A stretch of DNA of 64,000 bases from Solanum dulcamara (taxonomy: Eukaryota > Streptophyta > Magnoliopsida > Solanales > Solanaceae): NCBI RefSeq assembly GCF_947179165.1, contig NC_077244.1:13584949-13648948 (forward strand), given 5' to 3'. How positions within the stretch are numbered: position 1 is the stretch's first letter; every line of letters starts with the position of its first letter. The position numbers and the translations under genes were made by a program. This document shows positions 23,413 to 35,043 of the stretch, piece by piece. The notes below the pieces were generated by a model. It made no database searches. It was not told where the DNA came from and was given only the letters and a program-made list of their open reading frames with translations.

Positions 23413-24400
23413 AAAATATTATTTTAAAAAATATTTACATATAATTTTAATAAATAATTTTCATGATCCGAGACTACCCCTACTTATAACACGATGCTTA
23501 GATTCACAAGGGACTTTAAGTTAACCCCTAATACTGGCATAAGTCATGATCAACTAAATATGAACCAATAAAAGAACTAAAATAATTGAGCAAAAGCATA
23601 ATTATGGAATACTGGTTCAATCCACTATAGAATAGCATTTTGTATACATCAACTGTAATCTGAAAAGAATCTAGAATAGAATAGACTAAATAAAACAACT
23701 TAAACTGATTGTTTATGAAGCCTCTACTAATACTATTTGTAGGTAGATGGTACATGACCCCTACTCCCCTTTCTCAATACATGCGATTAGAAATAATATC
23801 ATAGAACTATAATTAACTTAAGTCCTCGAAATAAGTGAACTCATTACCTGCTGGCTGGAAGCTGTAATCCGACTGACTAGGATATTGATAGTAAGCACAT
23901 GAATCTTCATCACATGAAATATATAGGCAAAAGAATTATGCATTCAGTACTTTGAATTTACTGAGTATGTGAGACATGCATGAAAATATGAAAAGCTAAA
24001 TATGATGAATCTGAGATGCTAAACTGAATGTGGAATTGAAATACATGAACTGCTGCAATGACCAAGTAGTAAAACATGCAACTATAAATACTGAAACTGA
24101 AATAACTAAATATAAGGTCATGTAGGATCTTAGACTGAATTGTATGATATACTATTAACCGACATATAACCATGTGAGCTACAACATAGAGTTTGATATT
24201 TAATCCTCATCAAAAGGGATCAATATACTTAATCTGTCTTGAATTTGTGGCACTATCAACACTTAAAATAAAGAATTCTTATAAGTTCCTGGTATTTTTA
24301 TGTAGATATGATGTATTTTTGTTAAATGTTCAGTATAATAGGTATGAAGGCACTTGGGAAAGTTACAACAGAAAAATAAAGTGTGGGGAAGATTACTAGA
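23413..24400 (-). repeat. old LTR-like sequence, non-coding
   Basis: 'TCATGATCCGAGACTACCCC' near 23461 resembles the start pattern of gypsy LTRs on this strand. The text then follows the order seen in other LTRs here (flanking 'gagctacaacata' and 'ccgacatataaccatg'). It has no end, no primer site and no coding frame. Confidence 0.45.
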
Positions 24401-25669
24401 GGTTGTTCAGACCGTAGAGAGTTTTACGGTCCATTAACCTTTGAATGGAAAGTGCTTACAGAGATGAAAAAATGAATTCATGGTCCATGATACCCTATAC
24501 GAACCATAAAAGCATATACGGTCCGTGGTCTGGTCCATAGAAAAAGAATGAAGAAAACCTTGAAGGAAGGTGTTCGAGTCCCTTCGCTAGCCATTGAGAT
24601 CTGTACGGCATGTGAAGAGGTTTGTGGAAAGAGAAGGCCTCATTTCAGCTATGTCAAAGTTCATAGGTCGTGAAGATGACCATAAACAAGTGTCGATTTT
24701 ATTTTTCCTACTTTATTTAGGATTAGTTTTTATGTGTATAAATAGCCTATGTTAGGGTTTATTTTATTTTTACGTACTATTATTTCATTTTGAGAGCATT
24801 GTGAAGACTCACTTGGAGATATTTACGTACTCTTGCTAATTAATCACATCTCAATTCTTTATTCTTTCACCAATTTTTAATTGTTTGTTTGATTATCATA
24901 AGTTTCTTTCACATGGATTCTACATCAATTCTTATTATTATGCTTACAATCATATGTGGCTAAACACCACAACTAGGGTTGAAGGAACCATGACTAGATA
25001 ACAAAGTTGGTTAAGTACGAAGTAATTATCGACCAATGTACAAACATCTATTGTTGTTATCTTCATTTTGATAACTTTCTAACAAGTGCACGTGTTAGAA
25101 CTCGCCCGTATTCAATACTTGCGAGAGAGAGAGAGATAGTGATTAGGAAAATATAACAATAATAGATAATCGAAGATACAAACCTTCATCTAATGGCTTG
25201 AGTTCAAGACAAGATAGCCTTCTAGGGTCAAAAACAAGGGTTATTTGATAATATTCTCTAAGATCGAGATGTGATGAGTGAAATTCATTTAATAGGATCG
25301 AAAGGCATTCCTAACTTGTTAGAGTTTTCATGCTACACATTGAGAGATAATTACTAGTACGGTTGTCCTACTGAGTTATGATGTATGGGGAACATAATCC
25401 TAGCTGCTTCCATCTAATATACACAACTCTAAGTATGTCTTACTCTTCTATTGCAAACACTATTACTAATTACTAAGTGAATCCAAAACCCTTCCCAATT
25501 TAGTTTATGCATTTTTACTTTCAGGAAATATTGACTACAACTGAACATAAGTACTAGTAGATGTATTTCCCCTGCATTCTTTGTGAGATCAACCTCAACT
25601 CTAATTAAGCTCTATATTTGACAGCGACCGCTTATAATTCTTAATTTAGGTGTAAGTTTTGGCGTATCA
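24400..25669 (+). repeat. 5' LTR of element H (left edge uncertain)
   Basis: It ends in TTTTGGCGTATCA at 25669. The part from about 24640 matches the 3' LTR ('aggattagtt', 'gagagcattgtgaagactcacttgga'). A TATA-like 'tgtataaatagcc' at about 24734 is a good promoter candidate. An ACGGTCC word cluster lies at 24408-24540. Confidence 0.65.
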
Positions 25670-25674
25670 AATTT

Positions 25675-25692
25675 TAGCACCGTTGCTGAGAA
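25675..25692 (+). other. primer-binding site of element H (tRNA-Asp type, decayed)
   Basis: TAGCACCGTTGCTGAGAA, five bases after the LTR end, matches the Athila/TAT-type site TGGCGCCGTTGCCGGGGA at 13 of 18 bases. All five differences are transitions, as expected for decay of methylated DNA. Confidence 0.6.
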
Positions 25693-25949
25693 ATATGGCT
25701 TTGACATATTTTATTATTAGTAATTATTTTAATTTGTAGTTCTATTTCATAATTTTACTTTGTATTTCGTATTTTTGTTTCTGAAGGGTAGATGTTAGTG
25801 CATGCCTAGTACCTGAAGTAAGGGTAAACTGTTAATTCCTTATGATCTTGAGCTTGAAAAGTCCATTCGCAGAAAAAATGAATGCACAAAAGCATGAAGC
25901 ACTAAGGCTGAGACAAATTTTTGAGGCTTAGGCTAGGGGAAATTTCAAT

Positions 25950-26800
25950 AATAGTTCAACAATAATTAGGGGGATAAACATGATGATGAGGAAGATGAGG
26001 TAGCTCTGCAACATTGTCAGCCACCTTTGACAGGCAGAGGAAAACAACCTGTTTGATTTTGATCTAGATTATGATGATGCAAATATGGATGGAGTTCAAG
26101 CCACTAGGGCTATAGTTCTCCCACTGTTACCAATGAGCATGAAGTTTACAATTACTAGAACTATGATTCAACTGCTAAACTTGAAAGCTGGAGATGATCC
26201 AAATCAGCATCTCATGAACTTTGATGGCACTTGCAAATCATCTAAAATCCCTGGAGTTAGCCAGACAACAATTCGATTGAGGTTTTTCCCATTGTCTCTG
26301 TCTGGGAGACAATAAAGTGGCTGAATGAGTTGCCATATGATTCAATCACACCTAGAAGGAGTTGACAGAAGCATTCTTGGAAAGTTTTTCCCTACCTTCA
26401 AAGAAGTTGCAGTTGAAGAACGAGATTAACAATTACAAGTAGCTACCAATTGAAGCGTTGTATGACATTTGATTGAGATTTAGCCAAAAGCTAAAGCATT
26501 GCCCAAACCATAATATAACTGATGATCATTTGATGGAGATTTTCTATATATCACTAAATTTGGTGACTAAGCCTGCGGTTGATTTAGTCTGTGGAGGGTA
26601 ATTCATGGCTAAAACTTTCCCAAAAGCTGTAGGTAAACTTGATAAAATCTCAAAGAAAAACAGGACCTGGCACATAAGAGAGTCTGAAGTTGCAGGGCTC
26701 AGATTCACAGTTGAGATGTCAGCAAAGCAGCATTAGAGAGAAAACAAGTGTGATCAAGACATGGCTCATATGAAGACCCAAATGGATCTACTAAACGGGA
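25950..26800 (+). pseudogene. gag remnant of element H
   Basis: The only open part is 26085-26315, which reads 'LKAGDDPNQHLMNFDGTCKS' and 'GVSQTTIRLRFFPLSLSGR'. These correspond to the capsid region of Athila/TAT gags (DPN-HL-NF and IRLR-FPFSL). Past the stop at 26313, other frames continue the same protein ('KWLNELPYDS'-like and 'ILGKFFPTFKE'-like stretches), interrupted by several stops. The 5' end of gag has no clear start and everything after about 26800 is lost up to the 3' LTR. Not functional. Confidence 0.65.
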
Positions 26801-26859
26801 ATTTCTTATCAGGCAGTACTGAAAAAATAAATGTGGTTGGAGCTGCAGGTAGACATGAG

Positions 26860-27596
26860 GATATGGAAAGGAAAGGCCAAAGTTCAGCTATAAACTAAGT
26901 CAAAGTTCACGGGTTGTGAACATTAGTAAAAGCCATGAAGATGGCCGGAAACAATTATTTAGGATTAGTTCTTATTTTTATAAATAGCATGTGTATGGGT
27001 TTATTTTATTTTTACGCACAATTACCTCTTTTTGAGAGCATTGTTAAGACTCACTTGGAGATTCTTATGTACTCTTGCTAATTAATCACATCTCGGTTCT
27101 TTATTCTTCCATCAATTCTCAATTGGTTGTTTGATTATCGTAAGTTTCTTTCACATGGATTCTACATCAATTCTTGTTATTGTGCTTATGATCATGATTG
27201 GGTAAACACCACAACTAGTATTGTGGGAACCATAACTAGAAAGCAAATTAGGTTAAGTGTGAAGTAAGTTTTGACCAATATACAAGCATGTATTGTTGTT
27301 ATCTTCATTTCAATTACTTTCCAAAGAGTGCATGCATTAGAGTTCGACCGTATTCAATGGTTGCTCGCTCGACATGAAAGAATAAAGAAAATAGGAAAAA
27401 AGAGTACGGGGATATTTAGCTATTTAGCTATTTAGCCTTAGAGAGAGGTGACTTGGTAAGACCAGAATCTGGAACAGAGATTGGATGAAGAATTGCTTTT
27501 TCTTTAGCGGGAATGGCGCCACAACTCTGGTTTAGTTCTATATTTGACAGTGACCGATTTATACTTCTTAATTGAGGTGTAAGTTTGGACGTATCA
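26860..27596 (+). repeat. 3' LTR of element H, shortened, with unrelated filler
   Basis: This matches the 5' LTR from 'gtcaaagttca' to about 27370 and again from 'tatttgacag' (27541) to GTATCA. Between, about 27375-27535 replaces a different, longer stretch of the 5' LTR. The filler includes a triple TATTTAGC repeat at 27415-27436. Confidence 0.65.
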
Positions 27597-27618
27597 ATAC
27601 CTTTCCAGGATATAAAGG

Positions 27619-30060
27619 TATCACGGCCCAAATCCGGTCATGATGGCCCCTACAATAACCTCCGAGTAGGCAAGCCAACCCAACTCAAACAAAAGTCAAA
27701 TCTCATTTTAAATAAATAAATAATAACATAAGAAGGTGGAAGCAAGATGAATATAACAAAAGTAATTGGGCAAGGTATAGATATATAAGTACGACACAAA
27801 ATATACAAAAAGGCCCAAAAGTGACCAAAAATGACTGACTGACACTAGATCAAACCTCGGATCCGAATCATGATGGCGCCTACTATAACTCCCAAGTAGG
27901 CAAGACAACACAACTCAAGCGTCAGTCAAATATCATTTTAAATAAATAAACAATAACATAAGAAGGCAGAAGCTAGGCGAAAATAACAAAAAAATCAGGC
28001 CAAGGAATAGATATGTAAATACGATACAAAATATACAAAAAAGCCCGAAAGTGACCAAAAATGATGGACTGATGCTAGACCAAACTCCGGACCTAGTGTC
28101 ACATACACAGGATTTACTAAGTACAAAAGCTGACAATATCTATAGACAATATAAAATTGACTGTCCAAAGTGCAAAATACAAGCCAGTACAAAAGAAGAG
28201 AGGTAGAAAGTATCTGAACGCCGAGAGCTCAGTACAATATTGATCTGGCACTGCTAAGGATGATTAGACACGTGTTGGGGGTGGCTCAAACTGGGAGATG
28301 CATCAAAAAGATGAAGAAGTGCAATATGAGTACCAAAATATGGGTACCAATCGAGCTTAGAAAGAACAAAGATATAATAAGCAGCACAATGATACTAATA
28401 AAAGAAGGAGAGAAGCATAAAACTATAATTACAGGGAAAGAGGGTATGGGAAGATCATACAATAGTCAAGTAAATCTAACCAATCAGGTAATCACAATAA
28501 AAAGTCTCAACTCATAAAATATCGGAAGAATGCACAAATGTAAACTAGTAGATATGGATCAATACTTCACAAAAGTAGCATGGAGTGCCCGAAATAACCC
28601 TTGAGCTCATCAATATCGAAATAATAACTTAAAAGATGTATCAATGGACCACCCAAAATTCATACCTCGATCTTATCAACGGTGAATATAATAGTGTAAC
28701 CCAAACTCAATAAAAGGCCTGCCAAGAATCATACATCGAGCTCATCAAATCATGAAATGCCATAAGAAATATATCTCTGTACTTTCTTCAATTTCTTATA
28801 CTTATTCATTTACCACAATTCTTAGCATCATCATTTACCTTCCATTAAAAGGATTTTTAAACATTGGCAGGTAATCAAGAAGCAACATGTCACAAATCAC
28901 ATAACACTCAAAGCTGAGTAAAAACTCCGCCGATGACATCAATTCACTAACCTGGAACTCCGGTGTACCAAAAGCATGGCTTCCAGGCCCAACATTTCAA
29001 TATCATAAGAATAAGCCAAAATCACAACAAAACAGACAACGAAAGCCAAACAAGTCAAAAATGGCATCTTAAGTTCAAGCCACCTAAGCAAATTCTAAGG
29101 ATTCTAAGCAATGCAAACAAGCTACGAAGGCCCCTAAACTAAGGCTCCAATGACTAAAATCCAAACTAGCTACTAGTGATGGCCATCAACTCCAAATTTC
29201 TCAAAGGATATCAATTACCTAAATCACCAACCTAATCACACATTACTACTCAAAATATACAATTCTAACCGATCCAAGTCTAACAAGAGGAAGCCATAAC
29301 CTACCTCAGGGTTGATACTGCACATGAACTGCTAGACCAAAGCTTTTCCTCTTCGGACCGCCTCCAAACAATACCACTCTATCAAATAATCAAAGAACAC
29401 ATCAAAACAAAACCGACAATACCTATATTGCTATAATTAAAAATGGAATAAAATCCGGGTCAAAATTCGACATTGGGCCCCGTGCATAAAGTTGAAAACC
29501 AACTCTTTCATAAGGTTCCAAATAGCTCAAAGAACTTGTGTCCCAAAAATGGGCACATTCTGAGCATCGAAAGGGCTCAAAACAACCCCACTGATTTCAA
29601 TCCCTAGAATAACCAAAAATACAGGGAAACAACAAAATTATGCGATACTTACAAGGTTTTTAGGATGAGAAAGGGTCTTGAAAAGTCCCCGCAAGAATTT
29701 CCAACTCACCGGAACAAGAATCGCTAAAAAAGACCTAAATTTTCTCCCAAAAAATAAAAATTTACTAAGTCTCAAAATGTGCACTTAGCTGCTGAAACGA
29801 GCTTTTAATTTCACTGAAGCTAGTGAAATTGCCCTTCGCGATCGCAGGACCTAGGTTCGTGATTGCGAGGCCTGACTAAAAATCCCTTTGCAATCACAAC
29901 ACCCATCCCCACGATCGCGATGCCCAAGTACCCTATCTTTCGCGATTGCGTCCCAAGGCTCGCGAATGCGAAGAGCAAAGCTTGTTGCACCTGTAGTTCA
30001 GTTGGTGCTAAACTTTGAAGAATTGAATTTCCCCCGACAGTGGTCCAAAATTTATTCGAA
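27619..30060 (-). repeat. 3' LTR of gypsy element I (inner edge unclear)
   Basis: It begins TATCACGGCCCAAATCC at 27619 (a TGTCACG-type end with G changed to A), 22 bp after element H. It contains the 230-bp duplication (27633-28092) and, at 29835-29985, a cluster of CGCGATCGCG-type words also seen in the LTR of element E. No clean polypurine tract or TG start is visible near 30060, so the join to pol is probably a deletion. Short frames on both strands carry no domains. Confidence 0.6.
27633..28092 (-). repeat. two tandem copies of a 230-bp unit
   Basis: 'CATGATGGC' occurs at 27639 and 27869. The following 220 bp align throughout ('cataagaagg', 'caaaatatacaaaaa', 'gtgaccaaaaatga'), with roughly 10% differences. 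It lies at the end of LTR I nearest element H. Confidence 0.85.
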
Positions 30061-30066
30061 ACTCTG

Positions 30067-32900
30067 TCAACGCAAATGGACTATGCTACCCAACTGAAAA
30101 TGGCATTCCATACTCAATGAAATGGAAGAAACATGGAATACAAGGTGAACAACTGAAAGTGTTGGGGGCAAGGCCAACCCATAAGCTACCTCTCCTACCT
30201 GTCTCAGGATCTCAAAAGGCCCAATGAGCATGCGGCTAATCTTACCCCTTCTCCTAAATCTTATCACGCCCTTCATGGGCGACACTCATAGGAATACCCG
30301 ATCTCTAACCATAAACACCAAAGGCCGAACCCTCCAATCAGTATAACTATTCTGCCTACTCTGGGTAGTACGGAGTCTCTCCTAGATCATACAAACTCTG
30401 TCCATCGAATCACACAGTAAATAGGTTCCCCAAGGCCTAACCTAAAAAGCATCAAACCAGCCTACTAGGGATCAACATCTCCTACCATACAATGTCTTAA
30501 AAGGTGCCATCTCGATGCTCGAATAGTAGCTCTTATTATATGAGAACTCTGCCAAAGCCAATGACTGATCCCACTGACCTCCAAAATCAATAACACAAGC
30601 CCACAGCAAGTCCTCCAGAACCTGAATAGTCTTTTCTGACTGACCATCAGTCTGGGGTTAAAAGTTGTATTGAGATCAACTTGGGTACCCAACTCTCTCT
30701 GTATAGACCCCTAGAAATGCAAAGTGAACTGAGTACCACAGTATGAAATGATAGATACTAGCACCACATGCAATTGGACCACCTCTCAAATATAAATCTA
30801 AGCCAACCTCTCTAAAGTGTAATTAGTTTAGACTGGTAAAAAGTGAGCAGACTTAGTCAAATGGTCTAGGATGACCCAAATAGAATCAAAACCCCGGGAC
30901 ATACGTGGTAAACCCATGACAAATTTCATAGCTATCCGCTCCCACTTCCACTCCACAATGGTAGTCGCTGGGTCAAACCACCTGGCCTCTGATGCTCGAA
31001 CTTAACCTTGTGACAGTTCAAGCACCTAGCCATAAAAGCTGCACTATCCTACTTCATCCCAAACCACCAATAATATTGACGTAGGTCACAATACATCATT
31101 GTCGCATTAGGATGAATGGAATATCTAGAACAATGGGCCTCCTCAAGAATCAGCCTGACAAATCTCCAACTATAGAAATACAGATACGACCTTTAATCCT
31201 AAAAATTCCCTCTGGATGTAAGGTTTCCTTCCTAGACTCCCCACTGAGCACCCTTTCACAAATCACCCTCAACTGTGGGTGATCAAACTTTTGTGCCCAA
31301 ATCTACTCCATCAAGGAAGACCTAGCCTCTACATAAGCAAGTACCCTTCCCAACTCAGAGATATCAAGACGAACCATCTAGTTAGCTAAGGACTGAATGT
31401 TTAAAGCTAAAGGCAACTTCTCAACAGATAAGAATGCCAAACTCCTCATACTCACCGCCTTCCAGCTCAAAGCATCTGCTACCACATTTTCGTTGCCCGA
31501 ATGATAGAGGATAGTGACATCATAATCCTTTAGTAACTCCAACCATCTGCACTATCTAAAATTAAGGTCTTTCTAGATGAAGATGTACTGAAGACTACGG
31601 TGGTTAGTGTAGATCTAACAATGTGCACCATACAAGTAATGCCTCCAAATCTTCAATGCAAAGACCACTGCTGCCAACTCCAAATCATGTGTGGGGTAGT
31701 TCCTCTCATGTACCTTTAGTAAACTGTAAGCATAAGCAATAACTCTACCCTGCTGCATTAGAATGTAACCCAAGCCAACACCTGAAACATCATAATACAC
31801 TATAAATCACTGGCTTTCAATAAGAAGAGTAAGACTCAGAGCTGAAGTCAATAAGGCCTTGAGCTTTAGAAAGCTTGCCGCACACTCGTCAGACCAATAG
31901 AAAGGAATATTCCTCTAAGTCAATCTGGTCAAAGGCACCGCAATAGAAGAGAGCCCCTCTACAAACCGTCTATAATATCTTGCCAACCCGATGAAACTAC
32001 AAACCTCGATAGGAGAAGTGGGCCTAGCCCAATCATGAATTGTTGCTATCTATGCCGGATTTACCATTATCCCATCCTTGGACAACACATTCCCCAAGAA
32101 TGCCATAGACTCAAACCAAAATTCACATTAGTGAATTTGGCATACAACTGCTAATCTCACTAGGTCTGAAGTACTATCCTCAGATGTTGCTTATGCTGCT
32201 CTCTGCTCCGGGTAAACTAGGATGTCATCAATAAACACAATGATAAAGGAGTTCAAGAGTTCATAAAATCCATGAATGTTGCAGGGGAATTAGTTAACCT
32301 AAAAGTCATGACTAAGAACTCATAGTGGTTGTATCGAGTCCTAAAAGCAGTCTTACGGATGTCTGCCTCCCTAATTCTCAACTGCTGATAACTGACCTCA
32401 AGTCTATCTTAGAGAACATTGTTGTACCCTAGAGTTGGTCAAATAAGTCATCAATACGTGGCATTAGGTACCTATTCTTGATGGTCACCTTATTCAGTTG
32501 TATGTAATTAATACACACATGCAAGGTACCATCCTTCTTCTTCACAAACAGAGAAGGAGCACCCTAGAAAGATACACTAGGCCTAATAAACTCCTTAATC
32601 AAAAGATCCTAGAGCTATACCTTAAGCTCCCTCAACTAAACTGGAGCCATATGGTACAATGGAATAGAGACTAGTTGTGTACCCAACTCAACATCAATGC
32701 CAAAATTAATATCACGCTTTAGAGGAAGACTAGGTAGATCAGTGGGAAAGACGTCAGAGAGCTCTTGAACTACTAAAACTGAATCAATAGAAGGACTTTC
32801 AGCACTGGTATCATGGACATAAGAAAGATGGGTTAGACACCTATTTCCTACTAACCACTAAGCCCTGAGGAAGGAGATCTCACCATACAACACATGACTA
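30067..32900 (-). pseudogene. pol of element I (RT, RNase H, integrase; truncated end)
   Basis: Minus-strand Ty3 pol. RT (about 32640-32150) keeps the active-site box FIDDIL near 32230 and '[11 protein letters not shown]'-like text, with frame breaks. RNase H is open at 31800-31615 ('[23 protein letters not shown]', '[20 protein letters not shown]'). The integrase zinc finger and core run from about 31050 to 30465 with stops. The integrase C-terminal fold is open at 30285-30067 ('SPMKGVIRF', 'VHLVFHVS'). The chromodomain expected next is missing: homology ends near 30115. Many breaks look like TGG to TAG/TGA or CAG to TAG changes. Not functional. Confidence 0.82.
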
Positions 32901-33330
32901 GATGTACCTTCCCACACGATCAGAGAAATACCGGGCATACACAAGGTAACAATCTTGGAGAAGCAATCCAAACCGCATGATGAGTAGACAACCAACCCAT
33001 GCTAATAATAAAGTTGAAGTCTACCATATCTAGCATAATCAAGTACACTCTAGTATCATACCCCAAGATGGTCACCACACAGGATCGATACACTCGATCC
33101 TCTACTAAAGAATCACCTACAGGGGTAGCTACATGCATAAGCACAAGCAATGGATCACACAGAACATTCCACCAATAGCATAACGAGCAGAAACATACGA
33201 GAAAGTAGACCCCAAATCAAATAGACCATAGGCAGGCTGATGAGAGATAGAGATCATACCTGTGATGACAACATCCAATGCCTCTGCCTTTGGGCTACCC
33301 GAAAAATCACACATATGGTTGTGTCCACCT
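32900..33330 (-). pseudogene. aspartic protease of element I
   Basis: Two overlapping minus-strand frames cover it. 33314-33129 has the active-site segment 'GLFDLGSTFSYVS', where D-L-G-S-T replaces the family's usual D-P-G-S/T spacing. 33150-32920 follows ('ATPVGDSLVEDRVYRSCVV', 'MVDFNFIISMGWLSTHHA'). One frame shift separates them. This enzyme would mature Gag-Pol inside the particle. Confidence 0.75.
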
Positions 33331-34750
33331 CTACCACCTGTTCTAATTGCCTAGGAACCATCTCTTGTATCCTGAGATTCACCTCTACCACCCTGTACAC
33401 CCTCTCTAGGTGGCTAAACTGGGGCCCTAAGGGCCTAAACCTGCTGACCCTGTGGACCCTGCTGGCTCTAGCGTCTGTGTTGGCTAATAGTAGGGCACTC
33501 CCAGGAAAAATGGCCTATAACACCACACTCATAGCACGACCCTCTAAATGAATCTCCTTGTGATATCCCAACTAAAATCTAATGGTCACCACAGTCTAAG
33601 TACCCAGAAGTCTAATCCTGAGAAAACTAACCCAAAGTCTAGTCGTTATAGCCACCGGCACCAGCTGATCCACCTTCAGTTAGTTGTAATACTACTCGAA
33701 CTGGTTCGTTAGGTGGATACTGCTGGGAATGACCTATATGAAAGAAATCCTACCATGTGATTGGCATCTGCTAAAGCTGCCCTGACAGCGAGGCCTCTTA
33801 TCGCTACCTCCGTAGTCCTCACGAAAAATAGCCTCAATAGTACAGGCATGATCTACAATCTACAAAAACTAACAGCCCGATGCAACCATTTAATCTATAG
33901 TCAACCTTAAAGGAATAGATAACCCTCTAAAAAATCAGCGAACCCACTTTTTTTATCAGCATAATCATGGTAGCGTGCCTGGATAGCTTATGGAATCGAG
34001 ACTCATACTCTTTGACCTTCATAGATCCCTATACTAATACAGTGAACTCATCCCTTAGCCTCTCCCTCAAACTGTGGGGTACATACTTCTCGAAAAAAGC
34101 CTCAGAGAACTGATTCCATGACATCAGTGGCAATCCAATGGTCTACAATTAAGATAAGATCTCCACCACTGCTTCGCTGGTCCATCCAGTTGGAAAGTAG
34201 TGTAATCAACCCCGTAGGACTCCACCAACCCAAGGTTATGCAACCTCTCTTAGAAACTAACCAAAAATACATGGGCATCCTTTGTCGCAGCACCTGAGAA
34301 CTTGGGAGGGGTCAATATGATAAACCTTTCCAACATTTTTTGCTCCTCCATAGTCATAACCGGCCTAGATGTCATGTACTAAAAAACCATAAAAATAGGT
34401 TGAATCACTGAACGGGGAGTTGTAGTAGTAGGTTGTAAGACTGGAGTCTAATTATACTGTGCCCCTGCCTGTCTTGAAGTTTGAGCCTCATCTCGGACCT
34501 GAGGTTCGGCCGAAGTGCTAGGCAATGTCCCTACTCGGGACATACCCTCCATGAAATTGAGTTTCCAAGCCAGAGTATCCTATAATACTGGTGTGGCCAC
34601 TAATTCAGATGGGGATTGGGCTGGGTCCACCTCCATCGGATAGTGCTCAAACTGCTCGACCTCTATGTCTGGCTTTGGCACTGGTGCTGTGGATTGGGCT
34701 CTATCTCGGCCTCTATGTTGACCTCAACCTTTAAACCAGGCTAGGGATCT
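33331..34750 (-). pseudogene. gag of element I
   Basis: The minus strand reads in three frames as a chromovirus gag. From about 34360: 'EEQKMLERFIILTPPKFSGA'; then a central piece 'VESYGVDYTTFQLDGPA'; then 'FSEAFFEKYVPHSLRERLRDEF' near 34080. Near the end, at about 33505-33545, is an intact zinc knuckle CYECGVIGHFSWEC (C-X2-C-X4-H-X4-C). Several stops and shifts interrupt it. The open frame 34293-34102 is mostly an out-of-frame reading of this gag. Confidence 0.78.
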
Positions 34751-34992
34751 ATCTATAGGCGCGGGGAGGTCTGCCCCGAGTAAATCTCATCCTCGTCATC
34801 TCATAAAGAGTGAAAGAAATAGGATTTAGAGGTGTTCATCATCATTAGCGCATGATCAGAAACAAGAATAGTGACTTAATTCCTAATAATGTCCTATAGC
34901 CTCCCGAAGATTGTATATAGATATCACGTACTGATCCGCGAAACTCTACAAGACAACACTTGCTCCTGTAATAGTGAGACATGTAAACCTAA
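34751..34992 (-). other. leader between gag and primer site of element I
   Basis: Untranslated leader position on the minus strand; I see no motif in it. Confidence 0.5.
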
Positions 34993-35004
34993 GCTTTGAT
35001 ATCA
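34993..35004 (-). other. primer-binding site of element I (degenerate)
   Basis: The minus strand reads TGATATCAAAGC, 10 of 12 bases of the iMet site. It sits 3 bp from a TGTCATGACCCG LTR end at 35008. Confidence 0.6.
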
Positions 35005-35007
35005 CTC

Positions 35008-35043
35008 TGTCATGACCCGAATTCGGGTTGTGAAAAAAGGCTT
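35008..35043 (-). repeat. 36-bp stump of element I 5' LTR
   Basis: TGTCATGACCCGAATTCGGG matches the start pattern of LTR I (27619). After about 35043 the sequence switches to the middle of a different LTR (element F), so nearly the whole 5' LTR of I is gone. Confidence 0.55.

Larger units (their letters stand above)
24400..27596 (+). mobile_element. element H: Athila/TAT-type gypsy remnant
   Basis: Plus-strand element with two related LTRs (about 24400-25669 and about 26860-27596) around only 1.2 kb of internal DNA that holds a gag remnant. Both LTRs end in GTATCA. The primer site resembles tRNA-Asp, as in Athila/TAT elements, unlike the iMet sites elsewhere in the window. Most of gag and all of pol are missing. 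The left boundary and target duplication were not found. Confidence 0.7.
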
